This document shows, piece after piece, positions 23,916-36,271 of a stretch of 64,000 nucleotides of DNA. Each line of letters begins with the position of its first letter. The stretch's first letter is position 1. Both the position numbers and the translations under genes were made by a program. The DNA is from Archilochus colubris (lineage: Eukaryota > Chordata > Aves > Apodiformes > Trochilidae): positions 134,508,792-134,572,791 of the forward strand of contig CM041084.1 of the NCBI GenBank assembly GCA_023079485.1. Reading direction: 5' to 3'. The notes under the pieces are model-generated. The model had not been told where the DNA came from. It was given only the letters and a program-made list of their open reading frames with translations, and searched no databases.

Positions 23916-25345
23916 ATGTCTGTCCTACATAGAGAGATACTGGGGCTGATCAAACTGAAATTAACTTTGTTGTTTTGATACTTTCTGCTGGTAAAAGCAA
24001 AGGAATAACCTAATGCAAAATTACTTATTCTGTAGTTTATATTGCCTATTTTTTTACATTTTAGGTATTACTTTATATTATAAAGGCTTAAGGACAAAAT
24101 GACTTCAACTGGAATGTAATATATTGCAAACAAATTTGAACTAATGATTTATGGTGCAATTTTTTATTGAGAAGGCTCTTTGATGCATCATTCTGATTTC
24201 TGTTTGCTTGCATCTGGAGCTTTTTATGGTCAGAATCACTTGTTCTATGGCTTTTTTTGTTTAGTTGGGGAGTAAGTGATCAGATTTTGAACAAGTGGAA
24301 GAGGTGATAATTTATCTGACTGGTTTGAACAACAAAAAATAGAAAAAATTCCAATCTTATTTTTTAATACTTCAAACTAAAATCTGTTTGGTACTTGTTC
24401 TGTTAGCATGTGCCTTCATAAAGGTTTCCTATGAATATATCAAATGTTTTGCTAGAACTTGCAAAGAATTTTTCAGATAACTGTTGTTTTTAATAATAAA
24501 ATATGGATCTACTGAAATTATAATTTTTGTTGCAGTGCATATAATAGAATATTAAGAAAATGTTTTCTATTTTAGGGTGAAATTTCTTACTTTAAAAATT
24601 CACAAAAAGCCTGTATAAAAGAAAATATAGTTCGGAATTAGGGCACCAAGGAAGTGGTTGCTGATGTTCCAAAACACTTACACTATTACTCATTCTCATG
24701 ACCCTGTGTCCTGTTTGAAAGGAAACTTCTAAAGCAATTGTTTTTCCACTTTTCTGAGAAGCTCCATACATTTTAAATCTCAAAGTGACTTTGAGAAAAG
24801 AAAGATTTTTCTGTAGCTTCTGGCAGAATAATACAACAAAATTAGATAAAAACTACAAATCCACCAAATTCTACCATTTACTAAAGAAAAAATTAAACAA
24901 ATGGGTTTAAATTTAAAAATGTAAATCAGCTACTCAGTTCCCTTCTTTCTATGATGGTACCACCAGTATGATGTATACCGTTACTACTGAAAAGCCATTG
25001 CATTGGGTTGCCAGGGTGCAGCACTTGCCTGGGGTTGTCTGGGTCTGAGATGATGCCATCTTACACCAACAATGACTTGGTGGTCTAGGACTGCTGCCTG
25101 GCCTGAGCTGAATGCCTGTAATGGTCACAGAAGGGAAAGGCTGGAGAGGTCACTTCAAGAAACATCCCTCAGGGCTAGGGAAAGCTGTAATGGACCACCT
25201 ATGCAGGGGACAAAAATTACTGTGAAGGTCACAGGCCAGTGGAAGGAAATGCATTAAATAGGTCCAAAATTACCCAGGTATGAACAAGAAACAATCTTTA
25301 CCACCACAACCCTTTACTATTCTTGAGGAAGACCTCTGGACACTT
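23916..25345. other. Unique DNA, no gene seen
   Basis: AT-rich except for a moderately GC-richer patch at about 25000-25260, which I could not assign to any repeat family. No frame above about 63 codons. Confidence 0.5.
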
Positions 25346-25502
25346 ATAGAATCAGAGAATCATAAAATCATTTTGGCTGCAAATGACCTTTTGGATCACT
25401 GAATGCAACTGGTAACCTAGCACACTGACAAATCCACCACTTAACCATGTTTCTGAGCACCACATCTCCATGCCTTTTAAATACTTCTTTGGATCATACT
25501 CC
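25346..25502 (-). mobile_element. CR1 LINE fragment, 3' 157 bp
   Basis: The plus strand starts TATAGAATCAGAGAATCATA, a worn CR1 octamer end. It continues with CTGCAAATGACCTTTTGGATC and GAGCACCACATCTCCATGCC in CR1 order. Strongly 5'-truncated. It is of the same general type as the copy at 21.7 kb. Confidence 0.8.
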
Positions 25503-27259
25503 TTTCTCAGCTCTCAGAGGAGACAGTTCTCTTCTTGTACTGTTGACATGTGGGCACAGGGGAAATACAACACAGAAAAAGGATAGATATTCTAAAGCTT
25601 TCCTGTATAATAATTTTAAGGGTATTGCTGAGATATTTCTGAGCATAAGTAGCATAATTGAATTTAAAATGTTAATTATATCTTTATTAGGATGCAAAAA
25701 CTGCAGCTGAACTAACAGAATATTTTGTGCATAGGTTTCCCTTTTACCCATAGCAACGTGAGGAGTGAGTAACAGCCTGTAAGTTCTCTGTAGTCTGTTT
25801 GGCTAGTGTAAGTTATTTGGGCTTGACAGAGTCCTGTTTTCTAAGTGTTGCTTAGTTCAAGTAGTTTAGACTTAACCTAGACTAAGCGGCTTGTTGATTT
25901 ACTAATGTCACAGAATTAATTGACAATCAGTGAACAATAGATTCAAGATCAATATCTCCAACAAAAATCTCTGAGTAGACTGTTCTGCAATGTTGATATA
26001 TATACCCTTGTATTACTGAAATGTTTTTGTCCCATGCACACATGTACAGATGAAGTTCAGACTTACACACCCCGAATTTGGGTCTCTCTGTGCTGCACCC
26101 CATCTTGGAGCTCCAGCACCTGGGGGCAAGCACTTCACACCACTTGATAGTTTGCAGAGCTGGTAGGGATCAGCAAGTTCTGCTGTTTCCACTCCAATGT
26201 CTCTCCTCCACTGTTAAAATACTTACCTTTTACATGCCTTTTCAAGCTAAGTCCTCTGTTTCATTGTATTTCCTTGGATACTGTTTCATCTGACTGATGG
26301 TCATCATCTTTTTTAATATGATGAGTTTTGCATAAACATCATCCAAGATAGCACCCTCCCAAAGAGCTTTGGTTGTCCCATCAACAGACACTGGGTACAT
26401 GCACATTTTCATCTTAACATCTGTTGTTATTCAGGCCACAGGTAAGCCCCATGGGCACTCCACATCAGTCTAAATGAATAAGCAAGTTAGAGAGTAATAA
26501 AATGTGACATTTTAAGAGCAGAATAGTATAAAATGATGAATCAAAAAATGCAGCCATTCAGAAATGGTTCTAGGAGATTTTAATGACAGTTGTTGTGGTA
26601 CAGCTTCTCATACCTCTGAGAATCTCATATCTCTCACGTATGGCTTTCTCCTACTTTCCACGTCTCAGTTTTGCCTCTTCCATTGCTAACTTACCTGTAT
26701 TTTAAGTTCCACATTAAATGTCCTGCTTTTCATTGTGATTTATTTTATTAATTTACATGAGAGCAAACAGGATGTAAAACCTCATTAAATCACAGAAGTA
26801 GTAATTTTCACCAATTTGCAGTCACTGCTCACAAATATAATTGGCCACCTAAGGTGAAAATCAATAAGCTACCCAGACCAAGCTATGTAGATTATACAGC
26901 TTAATGCGATTGTTTCTCAAATGATGTGCATATACCTTTAGTGAATTCATATTTGAATATCTGAACATCCAAATACATTTTAAAAAAGTGAAGTGGAAGA
27001 ACAAACACTAATATTTTTCATTGTAACTGATAACATCCAAGATTTTTACGCTTCAGGACAAGGAAATAAGGGAAGAAAGAAAGAGTCACAAAAGCCATAA
27101 TGAGATATATTTTAGATGTGAGAATTACATGTGTTATAGTACTTAGGACTCCAGTTCCAGCTGGGAGAGAAACAAATGGGAGAGTGTCCAAAGGATCTGC
27201 AGAAAGCCAAGATGATGCGAGAAAGAGAAAGTTCACAAGAGTTTTAGCAAAACCATTAG

Positions 27260-27286
27260 CATAACCATTTTAGCAAAATGGTTATG
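27260..27286. repeat. Perfect 12-bp inverted repeat, 3-nt loop
   Basis: CATAACCATTTT (27260-27271) and its exact reverse complement AAAATGGTTATG (27275-27286) are separated by AGC. The sequence TTTTAGCAAAACCAT just upstream (27242-27256) is a near copy of part of it, so the hairpin may have arisen by local template switching. Confidence 0.9.
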
Positions 27287-27981
27287 AAGGGAAAAAATTA
27301 AAGAAGAGACAGATCTCCTGTGGTGGTGTTATAAATGAAATCTAGAATTAGAAGACACGCAATGTGATGTTGTAAATACACACGCACATTTCTGCAGAAG
27401 AAAAACAAAAATCCACATAGAATTGGAAGTAAAAAAACTATTACATTTTGTTCCTTTCACAGAAAATAAGGCATATGGTTACTTGAGCATTGTGCTGCTC
27501 TGCTTTTAATGAGTTTCTGCCAGAATTAACAAAGCTTTTCCTGAAATGATAATATTTAGGCATGTTGGTGAGGCTGTCTTTTGACCAGCAGCTTTTTCCT
27601 TATAACCAGGGTTCATATTTTCTCCCAGAGGAACTGAAGATATAAAGGAAAAGCAGTAAAGTAGGCAATAAATTGGTTTTTTGAAACACATAGGTTTTAC
27701 AGAATAAAATTAAAATGGTACCAGAAATGCATTGGCTTTTTCTATTACTGTCAAACATCATTTTTAAAGCAAATTAAATGTATACTTTTAAAATTACTGT
27801 TAAGCAACGTAATATTGGATGGGAAATAATCACCTTAGAGCAATAGCAATAAACCTGGTTTACTAATATTTGAAGATGGCTAAACTGTTAATTTTGTATT
27901 TTCATTAAATAAAATTATTTCTTGTTAGTAAATCTCTGAACTGTCTCTCTACACTGCTTGTTTCTAGTAACTTGCTTTTGT

Positions 27982-28019
27982 TTAAATTTAAATTTAACAG
28001 TGCTCTAAATTTAAATTTA
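27982..28019. repeat. Paired A/T palindromic repeats
   Basis: TTAAATTTAAATTTA (27982-27996) and TAAATTTAAATTTA (28006-28019) flank a 9-nt spacer. Each half is nearly self-complementary, so both direct and inverted pairing are possible. Confidence 0.8.
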
Positions 28020-28324
28020 GCTAAAAAGAACAAGAAAACAAATTAGCTATCCAGCAGGTGAGACTATACAATTTATGAGGGACCGACTAGCATTTTACTC
28101 TGAGTTATTTAGAAAAGGCTGTATAACTTTGTTAGTAGCCACCAATTAGCATTGAGATTAGAATATTAAACTATCTATTTTTTGCACATCTTCTGCTAAC
28201 TGAAATAGAAAATGGCTATAACCCTGAGCTTTCTAAGGAATTTAAAAAGATATTCTCCATCACCTCTTATGCTGCTATTTTTAATTGAGTGTTTTACAGA
28301 AGGTGAATAAAACATTTCATCCAG

Positions 28325-29100
28325 GGGTGACAGGCTTGAGACTGGACCCATGACAACCTCATGAAGATCAACAAGACCAAGTGCAGGATCCTGCACATGG
28401 GTCATGGAAATCCCAAGCACAAATACAGGTTGGGAAGAGAATGAATTGAGAATAGCTCTGAGGAGAAGGACTTCAGAGGTGTTTGTTGATGAGAAACTCA
28501 ACATGAGACAGAGATGTGTGTACAGCAGTATCCTGAGCTGCACCAAAAGAAGCACAGACAGGAGATCAAGGGAGGTGATTTTCCCTCTCTAATCTGCTCT
28601 CCTAAGATCCCACCTGGAGTAATGTGCCCAGTTCTGGAGCCTTCAATAAAAGAAGGATGTGGGGCTGCTTGTGCAAGTCCAGAGGAGGGCCAAAAAGATG
28701 ATCAGAGAGCTGGAACACATCTCCTATAAAAATCATCTGAGGGAACTGAGGTTGTACAACCTGGAGAAGAGAAGGCTCCTGGTAAACCCTATAGAAGCCT
28801 TCTACTAGCTGAAGCAGGCCCATGGAAAGGATGGGAAAAGCATAGGACAAGGGTTAACGGCTTTAAACTGGAATAGATATTAGAAATAAATTCTTCACTG
28901 TGAGGGATGATGAGAGACTGGAATAGGTTGCCCAGGGAAGTTGTGGCTACCCCCTCCCTAGAAGTGTTCAATCCAGGTTGGATGGGGCTTTGAGCAACCT
29001 GATCTAGTGGAATGTGTCCCCACACATACAGGGCTGTCGGAACTAGATGATCTTTAAGGTCCCTTCCAACAGAAACATTCCATGATTCTTTGATTCTGTG
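28325..29100 (+). mobile_element. CR1 LINE fragment, 3' 0.78 kb
   Basis: A plus-strand CR1 running from the end of the reverse-transcriptase region (AACCTCATGAAGATCAACAA) through GAACTGAGGTTGTACAACCTGGAGAA, the ORF2 tail (AATTCTTCACTGTGAGGG, GGTTGCCCAGGGAAG), the 3' UTR (CTAGATGATCTTTAAGGTCC) and three terminal octamers, ATTCCATG, ATTCTTTG and ATTCTGTG (29077-29100). All ORF2 frames are broken: overlapping frames of 62 and 71 codons carry successive pieces. It is 5'-truncated and cannot retrotranspose. Confidence 0.9.
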
Positions 29101-30004
29101 AAAAGTCCTAGAAAAAATTCTTAGTATTAGTTTAAAAAATATCTTTCCTTAGGTTCAATGGGATTTTGTGGACTCATAGTTTCTGTAAATTAAGTCCATC
29201 AAACAAAAATAGATAAATATTGATCCTGGCGCCTAACTGAAAAAGGGTAGCTTAGAAAATTAGCTTTAATGAGGTGGATAAATGATTCCACTGTTGGTAT
29301 TCTCAGAATTAAAAGTTCTCAGTGTATGGATTTGGTCTTTTAATAGCATCCCTGTGCCTCCCTTCCCCAATTTCCAAAAGGAGCTGGCAGTGAGAAATGT
29401 GTTTAAGGGAAACACATATTGCTTTTTGTTGATAAGGTTAAATTAAACCAAGATCAAATCAAAATTACATTTCCATGGAACTTATGTTGTCTTGTTTAAA
29501 ACTGCACTGAGGTTATTTCATGACAGTCTGCTATGTTGGTGTTTACCAAAAGAAGCTAAATGTACAGGAGTGAAATGTAATTTATTGTTTTTTATGTTTC
29601 TCTTTTCCTGAAGTTTTATTCACGTAGATTCATAGTTAATACCACTGTGAGCAGTGTGACCTTACTTTCACTGTCTTCTAGAAATGGAACAAAAGATAAT
29701 AGCATGTGAAATACTTTAGTGGGTGCCACTCAGATTCATTCCCTTGGAATTGTGTTCTCATTCTTGCTCTTGGTACTCACAGCTTCCCTCTTGTAAACCA
29801 GATCTTTTCTGCTTTTATAGAACCCTTACACTCTTCATTTCATGTAAATCACAACTCTTACTGATTTCACTCAAGAGTTGTTGTAGAGTCCTCTGGTCAA
29901 ATAGCTGACAACTGTTACTTTATAGTGGTCTCACTGGTCATGTTTTGATAGTTTTACAAATTTTAAGGTTAAAAAGGAAAATAATGCATGTCTATCACAC
30001 AGCA
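29101..30004. other. Unique DNA between two same-strand CR1 copies
   Basis: AT-rich spacer of about 0.9 kb with no recognisable gene or repeat. Confidence 0.5.
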
Positions 30005-30845
30005 CAAACGAGTCATAGATGACTTCTGCAAGACCTTTGACAGTCCCACATAGCATTCATTTTTCTAAGTTAGAAAGATTTGATGGGTGGACTGTTCAGT
30101 GGATAAGGAATTGTCTGGATGGTTGATACATGGTTGGATGTCCAGAGGGAAAATAGTGACAAATGGTGTCCTTCAGGAGATGTCCTGGGAAAAGTGTTAT
30201 ATAATATATTCATCAATACACAGGCAATGAGATCAAGTGCATGCTCAGCAATTTTGCTGGTGACATTGAGCTGACTGGTATACTCAAGAAGCCAGAGGGA
30301 CAGAAGTTCATACAGAGGGACCTGGAAAAGCTGGAGAAGAAGGGTCACATGAACCTCATGGAGTTCAACAAGGCCAAGTGCAAGGTTCTTCACCTAGGTA
30401 AGGCAATCCTCATTATCAATACAGGCTGGGGGATGATGTGATAAAGAACCTGCTGAAAGGGAGTTAGGTGGACAAAAAGATGGACATAACACAAGAAAGT
30501 ATACTCACAGCATACACACATACACACATGGGGAAGGTCTTTTTACATGGGTGTGTAGTGAGAGGACAGGGAGAAATGGTTTAAAACTTGAAGAGGGGAG
30601 ATTTATGTTATATATTAGGGAAAATGTTCTTCCTTGTGAAGATGGTGAGACACTGGCACAGGTTGCCCAGGGAATTTGTGGATACCCCCTCCCTGGAAGT
30701 GTTCAAAGTTAGGTTAGATGCGGCCTTGAGCAACCTGGTCTAGTGGAAGATGTCCCTGTCCATCCAGGGGAGTTGGAACTAGATGATCTTTAAGGTCCCT
30801 TCCAACCCAAAATATTCTATGTTTCTGTGATTCTATGATTCTTTG
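30005..30845 (+). mobile_element. CR1 LINE fragment with internal deletion
   Basis: A plus-strand CR1 starting in the reverse-transcriptase domain: GACTTCTGCAAGACCTTTGA corresponds to the DFSKAFD region. It continues through the FADD region and then, near 30480-30535, jumps past the part encoding LEYCVQFW and LRELGLFSL to the ORF2 tail. The junction zone holds a small CA-rich simple repeat (about 30513-30529). It ends with four good octamers: ATTCTATG, TTTCTGTG, ATTCTATG and ATTCTTTG (30814-30845). The well-kept 3' end beside a damaged body suggests middle age and internal rearrangement after insertion. Confidence 0.9.
30241..30441 (+). pseudogene. CR1 reverse transcriptase remnant, catalytic Asp lost
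   Basis: This frame reads MLSNFAGDIELTGILKKPEG and then on to FNKAKCKVLHLG. It is the CR1 reverse-transcriptase palm segment that normally carries FADD. Here the motif is FAGD: one of the two metal-binding aspartates has become glycine, which by known reverse-transcriptase chemistry abolishes activity. The frame ends just after the VLHLG motif. Flanking sequence is out of frame. Comparison: the copy at 63835-63846 keeps FADD. Confidence 0.8.
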
Positions 30846-32210
30846 ATTAATGGTAAAGAAGCCACATCAAGCACTATGATAAAAAAAAGTTTAATCTATT
30901 ATGTGCATGTGAAACACTACAGATTAAATTTGTAACCTTGCCATAAGAAAGCAGTCCACTGACTAATTTGTGCTGGTGTGCTGAATTAACAAGAAAGTAA
31001 TCTATTTAGTGCTGGCACTGCAGAGTAGTAAAAGATTAGGCTTAAATTTAACCTACTTAGAAGTTTATCATGAGGAAGGTTGTGGAAGTAGTACTCTATT
31101 CTTAGCATGATTCTCAATTGTTTCACCACTCATTTAGAAACTGGTGCCATAACAAGGGTATGTTGTCTCAGTTGTACTGCCCTACTTGATTTTACAGTTT
31201 CATGGACTGATTTTCTCTTCAGCATCAGATAAACTCATTTTTGTCTGTTAATTCACCGTCTCTTTTAAGGTTTTCAATAATGCATATGTTTTAAAATATA
31301 ATTATACATTTTATATCCATTTGGCTTTCTTCTGATTGCCAGCTGTGATATGCTGCCACTATAGAGGGCTTGTATCTTCTGGATAGAACCTCCAAGAATC
31401 CAGGTATTCAGTGCAAAAGAATATCTCTCACTGATGGAGTAGACTACTAATATAATATCATTGCTCTATAAATAATCGGTCACATTTGTAGGTTCCTGAG
31501 GGACACCAGAGGAGTACAAATGAGTGACAATTTGCCTACATTTTTTTCAAAATCTTTGAAATAAAACAATACTCCTGTTATAAATCATGTCTTTTTGTTT
31601 TATTAGTAAGTCCAACATCCATTTCAGCCTGCTTTTGATTAAGGTACACCAAGAAAAATGAAGGACTTTTTATTGCATCTTCTACCATATTAATGGTAGC
31701 TTACTCTAGTCTAGTGTGGATAACAGCAGAAATGAAACAAAAAAGCAACCCATAAACTTCACTAGCAAATGCAATATTTTACACAGGGTTTGTAAACCTG
31801 TATAGACAACTAGTATATTGTACCTTCAAATCTTTGATAAACTAGTCTGACAGAGAGAAAAATCATCTAAACTCCCTTATTCCTTTCAGAAATTATACTA
31901 CATAGTCTGAGACTTCGTAAAGTATGTTAAGTTGATCGGGCATTTCTGTAGGAGATCACAGTATGAAATGTACATTTCAGTAACTAGATATAGAAAAGCC
32001 ATACAGTGCCATCTCTCTCTTGCAAATTGAGGTTTCTCGTAGTACACATCATGTTCAATGGCATGGACATGTGTATCATAATGCAGATTAATACACATAT
32101 GAATATCTGATAATCCCTATAAAGTGCCATATTCCTTTTCTAAAACTGTACTTTTAGAATTATATCCATTTAAATGACATAAACACTTTTCCCAACTGAG
32201 AAGCATATAC

Positions 32211-32234
32211 TTTTTTTTTTTTTTTTTTTTTTTT
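32211..32234 (+). repeat. Poly(T) tract, 24 nt
   Basis: Uninterrupted T run; downstream is AGAAATAGAAG. No retroposon body is recognisable on the minus strand to its right, so a retroposed A-tail is not supported. Confidence 0.9.
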
Positions 32235-32530
32235 AGAAATAGAAGATTGTTTAATTTGTATATGCCTATTTCTTGCCAAATCTATCTACAGTCTGGATGC
32301 ACATATTGTAAGTGATTCAGATTCTGACTTGAATTCAAGAGGAAAATACAAATGTCAGTTTACATAGAACAGACATGCTGTCATGGTAAAGTACTAGCAG
32401 CAAATGTTATTAAAAAAATCATTCTCAAATCACTAGGGTGATAGTGAATAGTGTATTGCGAATAAGCATGAACTAAATATTTCACATTCTCTTGTTATTT
32501 TCCAGTGTGCTATCAATTTAAAGAGGCTTG

Positions 32531-32546
32531 AAACAAACAAACAAAC
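32531..32546 (+). repeat. (AAAC)4 microsatellite
   Basis: Four AAAC units followed by an A-run. Simple sequence. Confidence 0.85.
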
Positions 32547-33936
32547 AAAAAAGTTTGTTCCTTGCTTTTTGTATCAGGAATTTTAAATTAAAATATTCTA
32601 GTATCAGGTAATGGATGATTAGCAAGCAGGTTATACTTGTGTATGCTTTGCTATAATAGTGTTTGGGCAGTCATTTTGGCATAATTAATCAAAAAATTTA
32701 CAAAAAAAGAGTCTTTGTTAACCCAAACCACAGCCAAATGAATATACTTCATGCACATTTGCATTTTTTTTCCTTTGTTATTAACATTTCTTCAGGATTG
32801 CTAGCTTATCTTGACTACATTTTCTCTCTCTCTTTGTTTTTTGCATCTGCAGTGCAAAACTGAGTTTGCAAAGTCTGGAGTTTTCTGCCATTATGTAACA
32901 TTGTTCCATTTAATTCCAACTCATTGTTCTTCCCTCTTTTCCATATAAACTTATTTTTCTCTGAAAATCTGTGTCTTAAAACTGTATATAATATTCCTTT
33001 CTTTCTTTCATTCCTGTTAGAGTCCTGGAAGATAATCTAATGATATATAGAACAACATAGTGAGGCACACAATTTGTTTTAAATGCTACTACAGGATACA
33101 GCTTTTGGTGCCTTGTCAATATTACATGTCAGTACACCAAATCTCCAATAAAATGCTGACTTCTGAGAGAATAGACCTTCTGTTTGCAGAGTAATAATGT
33201 GGAAATAGCGAGAGAGCCTTAACTAGAGCAATTAGCTGGGAAGATAATGAGCTTTCTAAATTTTCCAACAGATCATACATGACTCCATTTCAAGAACTTG
33301 AACATCCAGCAGGGGTAGCTGATTTTAAAATTACCAGAATGCTGAGCTGAAAAGAATCCTAACTTCCTGCCCTCATGTGGTCTCTGCTTAGAAGCCAATA
33401 CAAATACCTGTGCAAAAAAAAATCAAAGCTGAAGAGAAGTGCCGAACAAATAATGGATTTTTCAGTTCACTGGAGGGTCTCAAAACAACAACAGAATGTT
33501 TCCATAAATACTTAAAAGGATTTTTTCTCTAAAGTTGGGGCAAAACAGAAAGTTAAATAACTTGTTCAAGCCAAACCACTTGTTTTATCCAAAACTTAAA
33601 AACTTAGGTTCTTAATAAAATGCTTAAAACAGATTGAAGAGTAACCACAAATGTTTTTTTTTAGCATAATATGAAAGGAGTTGCTTCAATATTTTTGTGC
33701 ACAGAAGAGAATAAATTACTGATATATAAATAAATAGGATAAAGTCTTTGTTTAAAAAGTTATACACAAATACAAAAAGCATCACCTCAAGATGTCTCAG
33801 AGTGATACCAGATCAAAGTAATAGCTGATAATTATATGATGAAAATTATATGATTCTCTTTTGCACAAGTAGTCATGCTAAAATAATTACTTCATTATCT
33901 CAATATATTTCCTATGTTAAAAAATGCAATTGCTAG

Positions 33937-34255
33937 AAGGATATTGAGGTGCTGTAGTATGTCTAAAGAAGGGCAACGAAGCTGGTAAAGGGTTTAGAGC
34001 AAAAGTGTTATGAGGAGTGGCTGAGGGAACTGGGAATGTTTAATCTGGAGAAAAAGTCTCAGGGGAGACCTTATCACCCTCTACAACTACCTGAAGGGGA
34101 TTTGGTCACCATCCCTGGAGGGATTTAAGACACACAGATGTGTGGTTTAGGGGCATCTCTTAGTGGTGAACTTGGCAGTGTGCTAGGTTAGTGATTGAAC
34201 TTGATGATCTTAATGGTCTTTTCTGACCTAAACATTTCTATGGTTCTGTGATTCA
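33937..34255 (+). mobile_element. CR1 LINE fragment with internal deletion
   Basis: The left part (GATATTGAGGTGCTGTAGTA to CTACAACTACCTGAAGGGGA) is the CR1 ORF2 region encoding the ATKLVKGLE...LRELG segment. At about 34097-34105 it jumps to CACCATCCCTGGAGGGATTT, skipping the rest of the ORF2 tail. It ends with TTGATGATCTTAATGGTC and worn octamers TTTCTATG and GTTCTGTG (34235-34250). The 3' UTR type, with GGCAGTGTGCTAGGTTAGTG, differs from the copies at 28.3 and 30.0 kb, marking another subfamily. Confidence 0.85.
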
Positions 34256-36242
34256 ATAAAAAGTCTGAACAAAACAAAATAAAACACCGTAGTTGTATAT
34301 TAAAAAAAAAATAAATCTTTTTCTGCCCATTGCATTCTGAGGTCTGGGATACAAACCAGGCAGTGGTTGAACTTCCAGCTTTGATTTGTGCTTTTGATGT
34401 TAACCACCACCTATTCAGTTTTGCATCCAGATACCTTTGATGTTGCATGGGTAATACTGAGTCAGGAACAGAGTGACTTATTTCTTTATGTTTAAACTTA
34501 AACTTTCTTTTCTCAAAGCTATACATTAATTATTAATTCTAAGTGATATCTTGAACATTTCTACTGTGAAGTCCTCCCAAAAGCAATTCAGAGAAAAGAT
34601 AGTTTAAAGTTCAAGTAGGAACAGAGAACTAGAAACTCAAGCTGATTTAAAAGTAGCTCTTGTATCGCTGTGTTTCCTTTGGTTCTAATGGGGCAGATCC
34701 ACTTTGATTAGTTAATAATCAACCTAAATTAATTAAAACCTTAGACCATGGGTTTGAATAATAGTAAAACACCAATAAATTCTTATTGATTATCAGTTTT
34801 CAAGAAGTGCTAAAAAAAGCATAAATATTTGTGTTTCTTAATTATTAAAAATTTTTCAAACATGTTTTTAAATCATATTCTGTAAAATTATATTTCAAGC
34901 TCCAATTTCATTCTGAAGATAAAGTTCTGAAAAGCAAAGTATGCTAGGCTTCACAGAAGTAGTGTTATGCATTCTCCTATAGTCATTTATTTTTCATGCC
35001 ATGCTCATCTTCTGTAGCCAAGCTGCAACCTGGGAAGCATTTATTTGAATCCTGTGACTCCACCAGCTGTCCAGAGATGACTTGCTATTGTCTATTAAGG
35101 GGAGAAAAGAAGCAAAGCACAAGATAAAGCTAATGGCATGCTTCACTTAAGAATTCAGGCTCATTGACCTGAGGCAGGTTTATTCTTTTTTTTTTTTCCC
35201 TTGAGGAAGAGTTAGTAACACTGCTACATGCTGAAGCTCCTTTATTTTCATTATTTTTTTCCCCACATAAAACGCATCTTGTCATCTTATTTCTTGTGAC
35301 AATAAACTATAACTTGTTTATAAACTTATTTCAGTCATCTATTTGATTACCTTATACTTTTGATAATATTTTGATTTTTTTTTAATTCCAGAAGTAAATA
35401 TTGTTGTAAGTTGACAAGTGACCTTTTGTGGAGTATCTAAGCAGGGCTTAGAGAAAAAAAATCAGGGAGTTATTTGCCATGTGATTCCACTTGAACAGGA
35501 ATACACTGAGCTTTACTTTTGAACACATCCTGTTAAAACTGCTGGAGCTTTCCACAAAACTTCAAAACAATTAAAGCTCTGGCTTGTCAAGCATCTGTGC
35601 ATGAGGACAGCCAGAGACACCCTGTCTTAGGGAGTGTTACCTTCCTCCTTAACTAATTGTTGTGAGCATCTCTAAAAAATGCTGCCAGGGCTATAAGGTC
35701 CCACTGGATATATTCATAAGTGTGATTAGTTTGGAGCATGTTTATGCAGTATGCAGCCCATTTTGTTGATACGGTTATGCCTATTTGGTTATCTCTGGGG
35801 TCCTATTAACAGAAGATGATACAAAGAAGCCAGCCAACAAGTGATATATTAGTTCTTCAGTAACCTTGAGGTTAAATTGTAAGAGCTGCTGGCATTCAGC
35901 TCAATAACTAGTAACAAGGACTCTTCTTTCACTGTAGCAGCTTCAGAAAGAACAAAGCAGATCAGAGGAAAAGAACAGATGCACAATAAAATATCTATTG
36001 AACTGTAAAAATCTTAGCCAATTTATCATCTGTCACTTCCCAAATAGCTATTTTCTGTGTTTGCATAAAACCTCTAAAAAGTTCTTTTTCTATAAGATTT
36101 GATTAGTTTGCATGTTTACAGATATGAAAACCACCTGATTTGGCTCTATTTGCCCTTATTCTTAATTTTCCAGATATATTGCCCATGCAACAAGTAACGA
36201 GGAAGAAGAAAAGACATTAATATGTGGGCTTTTTTAGAATAT

Positions 36243-36264
36243 GAAGTGCACTTAAGTGCACTTC
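36243..36264. repeat. 22-bp perfect palindrome with NKX-like half-sites
   Basis: GAAGTGCACTT followed by its exact mirror complement AAGTGCACTTC forms an uninterrupted 22-bp palindrome. Its centre, CACTTAAGTG, contains two inverted copies of TTAAGTG, which fits the published NKX2-type homeodomain consensus. Binding is inference only. Confidence 0.85.
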
Positions 36265-36271
36265 CCTGGCA

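Larger units (their letters stand above)
25503..28324. other. Unique AT-rich DNA with two small inverted repeats
   Basis: No gene or transposon recognised. It holds a perfect 12-bp hairpin at 27260-27286 and a pair of AAATTTAAATTT-rich repeats at 27982-28019. Confidence 0.5.
30846..33936. other. Unique AT-rich DNA, no gene seen
   Basis: About 3 kb with no gene or transposon recognised. It contains a 24-nt T tract (32211-32234) and an (AAAC)4 microsatellite (32531-32546). Confidence 0.55.

Noticed and set aside
23436..23932. Open frames of 123-137 codons on the plus strand
   Set aside because: Antisense frames in the minus-strand LTR; the residue pattern is low complexity and follows the DNA repeats.
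28196..29025. Minus-strand frames of 78-119 codons
   Set aside because: Antisense to the plus-strand CR1 at 28.3-29.1 kb; CR1 commonly leaves long antisense frames.
30506..30530. CA-rich repeats considered as a repeat array
   Set aside because: Short simple sequence at a CR1 deletion junction; no regular spacers, so not a CRISPR array or satellite.
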